Assembly: GCA_964509505.1 (NCBI GenBank)
Contig: CAZDYP010000208.1
Coordinates: 1 to 7,564 of the forward strand
Direction of reading: 5' to 3'
From: CAZDYP01 sp964509505
Lineage (GTDB): Bacteria; Chloroflexota; Anaerolineae; JACRMK01
DNA length: 7,564 bases
The position numbers and the translations under genes are program-made. Shown here in pieces: positions 6,389 through 7,564 of the stretch. Every line of letters begins with the position of its first letter. Positions within the stretch are counted from its first letter, which is position 1. Under the pieces are notes generated by a model. The model did no database searches. It worked only from the letters and a program-made list of their open reading frames with translations, and was not told the origin of the DNA.

Positions 6389-7564
6389 CTATCCGATCCA
6401 GCTTCCTCCGATTCACCTGCCACCCCACCCACTGATATGGAATCGAAAGCGCGCGTTTGAAATGCGTGGGGCGCAACGTCGTCGGCTTGCGCATCGCGTC
6501 GCCCACCGCAAGCAGCGCGCGCCTCATGCGAAACTCACGATGCACGACGGTGTGCAGTGTGCGATAAAACGCTTGGGGGAAGGGGCCATGATACAGCATC
6601 GCCAAATCGTTGGAGTCCACCCAGTTCGTCTTCTCGCCCAGTTCCAGTTTCACGCGCTCGTAAAACTTCGTGCCGGGCAACGGATACGACACCGAAATGC
6701 CTACGTCATCGGGCATCGTCTCGCGCACCATCTTCAGCGTCAACTCGACATCGGCGCGTGTCTCGCCTGGATAACCGAATTGCAAGAAGAAGCCGACCTT
6801 GATGCCTGCCGCTTGCAACAGTCGCGTCGCCTCGTAAATCTCTTGTACCGTCGTGCCTNNNNNNNNNNCTGCACGCGTTCGACATTTACCTCGCGGCGCA
6901 TCGCGTCCAAAATTTTTTGCGACCCCGACTCCGCGCCCATCCAGACGGTGTGGCATTTGGCGGCCACAAGCGCCGCTACTACGGAAGGTTTCACGAGGTC
7001 AGCGCGCAACAAACACTTGAACGGCACGGCGCAAGCGTGTTGTGCGACAAGCTCTGCGAAGCGTTCCAACCAACGCGGCTTCAAGCCGAGTATATCGTCC
7101 GCGAACCAGATGTGGTCGGGCTGAAAATTTTCTTTGAGCCACTTCAATTCCGCGACGACGTTCGCTGGCGAACGCGAATTGTAGCGTTGTCCCCAAATCG
7201 GCTTCGCGCACCAATTGCAATGATAGGGACAGCCGCGCGTCGTGACCATGTTCATCGAGTAGTAGCCATGTCGCTCACGCCAGATTTTTTGATAGCGCGG
7301 AATGTCAACGAGATCCCATGCAGGGAAAGGGAGATCATCGAGCTGCGTGATGTCGGGACGGCGTGAAGGGTGAAGCGTGAAAGGCGAGGCGAGGCCGATG
7401 ATAGATGCGAGGGGTTTGGGCGAGCGCCTTTCCAACGAATCCAACAATTCGCCCAGCGTCTCCTCGCCCTCGCCAATCAACACGTAGTCTGCGCCATGCT
7501 CAAAGTATTTGGCGTAATGGTCAGTGGCATCTGCGCCGCAGACGACGACTGTGCAACCGCGCGC
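6366..7564 (-). CDS. B12-binding domain radical SAM protein (5'-partial, interrupted by assembly gap)
   Basis: Reading from the right edge, the frame is open from 7564 to the gap at 6868 (232 codons) and resumes from 6857 to the TAA at 6368-6366. It begins inside a cobalamin-binding domain: CGADATDHYAKYF and GADYVLIGEGEETLGELL are typical of the end of that domain. RPDITQLDDLPFPAWDLV then leads to the radical SAM core. The Fe-S cluster motif is C-x3-C-x2-C in RGCPYHCNWC, with Cys codons at 7231-7229, 7219-7217 and 7210-7208. WFADDI, GAESGSQKILDAM and, after the gap, GFFLQFGYPGET and SYPLPGTKFYERV are later core motifs. Such enzymes use SAM and usually cobalamin for radical chemistry such as methylation; the substrate is unknown here. 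The apparent frame change at the gap comes from the placeholder length, not from a visible mutation. A heptamer repeat encodes part of the linker at 7361-7381 and another covers the C-terminal codons. First visible gene of the minus-strand cluster. Confidence 0.88.
6859..6868. other. Assembly gap of 10 N inside the radical SAM gene
   Basis: Ten N bases split the coding region. To keep the flanking frames joined, the gap would need 3k+2 bases (8 or 11, for example), so 10 is a placeholder and not a measured length. The true sequence and size are unknown. Confidence 0.98.
7361..7381. repeat. Heptamer tandem repeat read in frame inside the radical SAM gene
   Basis: Three tandem heptads GCGTGAA, GGGTGAA, GCGTGAA, with a decayed fourth (AGGCGAG, 7382-7388). 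On the minus strand they code for the residues SPFTLHPSRR in the linker between the B12-binding domain and the radical SAM core, with no stop. The GCGTGAA unit is shared with 1863-1876. Confidence 0.75.

Noticed and set aside
5992..6432. Longer start (146 residues) for the ART-like protein
   Set aside because: The extra 28 residues overlap the radical SAM gene and its heptad-derived tail and look like non-coding translation. The ATG at 6348 begins right before the conserved-looking ITLYRPV segment.
6366..7564. Radical SAM gene as a frameshifted pseudogene
   Set aside because: The only break in frame is the 10-N run. Both flanks are motif-complete and stop-free, so the placeholder length explains the shift.

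Overview
The window looks like a piece of a chromosome from an uncultured bacterium. It is most likely Chloroflexota (Anaerolineae-like), probably from a metagenome assembly. This is inference from protein flavour (a UgpC/MalK-type ATPase, a GT39-like membrane protein, a B12-dependent radical SAM protein), from degenerate heptamer repeats scattered in and between genes, and from a 10-N scaffold gap. Nothing here fixes the taxon.

Left part, plus strand (1-1868): the C-terminal half of a polytopic membrane protein, probably a glycosyltransferase of the GT39/PMT type, runs in from outside the window. A complete sugar-type ABC transporter ATPase follows. A near-perfect sigma-70-type promoter lies inside the last codons of the membrane protein, so the ATPase can be transcribed on its own. 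A strong, apparently bidirectional hairpin terminator (1895-1931) separates it from the convergent minus-strand genes.

Right part, minus strand, read from 7564 down to 2064: five tightly packed genes. In transcription order they are a B12-binding radical SAM protein (5' end outside the window, interrupted by 10 Ns), a 118-residue protein with an ADP-ribosyltransferase-like pattern, a 919-residue single-chain restriction-modification enzyme (nuclease, N6-adenine methylase and specificity regions in one polypeptide), a PaaI-type hotdog thioesterase, and a class I SAM-dependent methyltransferase. Junctions are 17 nt, 6 nt, a 23-nt overlap and 6 nt, so one transcript is likely. Only the 118-residue protein and the restriction-modification enzyme suggest a functional pair with a possible defence role. 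The thioesterase and small methyltransferase look like general metabolism genes carried along.

The most unusual structural signal is a family of degenerate 7-bp tandem repeats at five places. One forms an inverted repeat read in frame as a loop of the membrane protein. One is read in frame as a linker of the radical SAM protein. Two carry stop codons (ATPase and radical SAM). One is intergenic. The second point of interest is the 10-N gap, whose two sides seem to encode the same short stretch of the radical SAM protein in two different versions. I see no tRNA, rRNA, CRISPR array, transposase or integrase.
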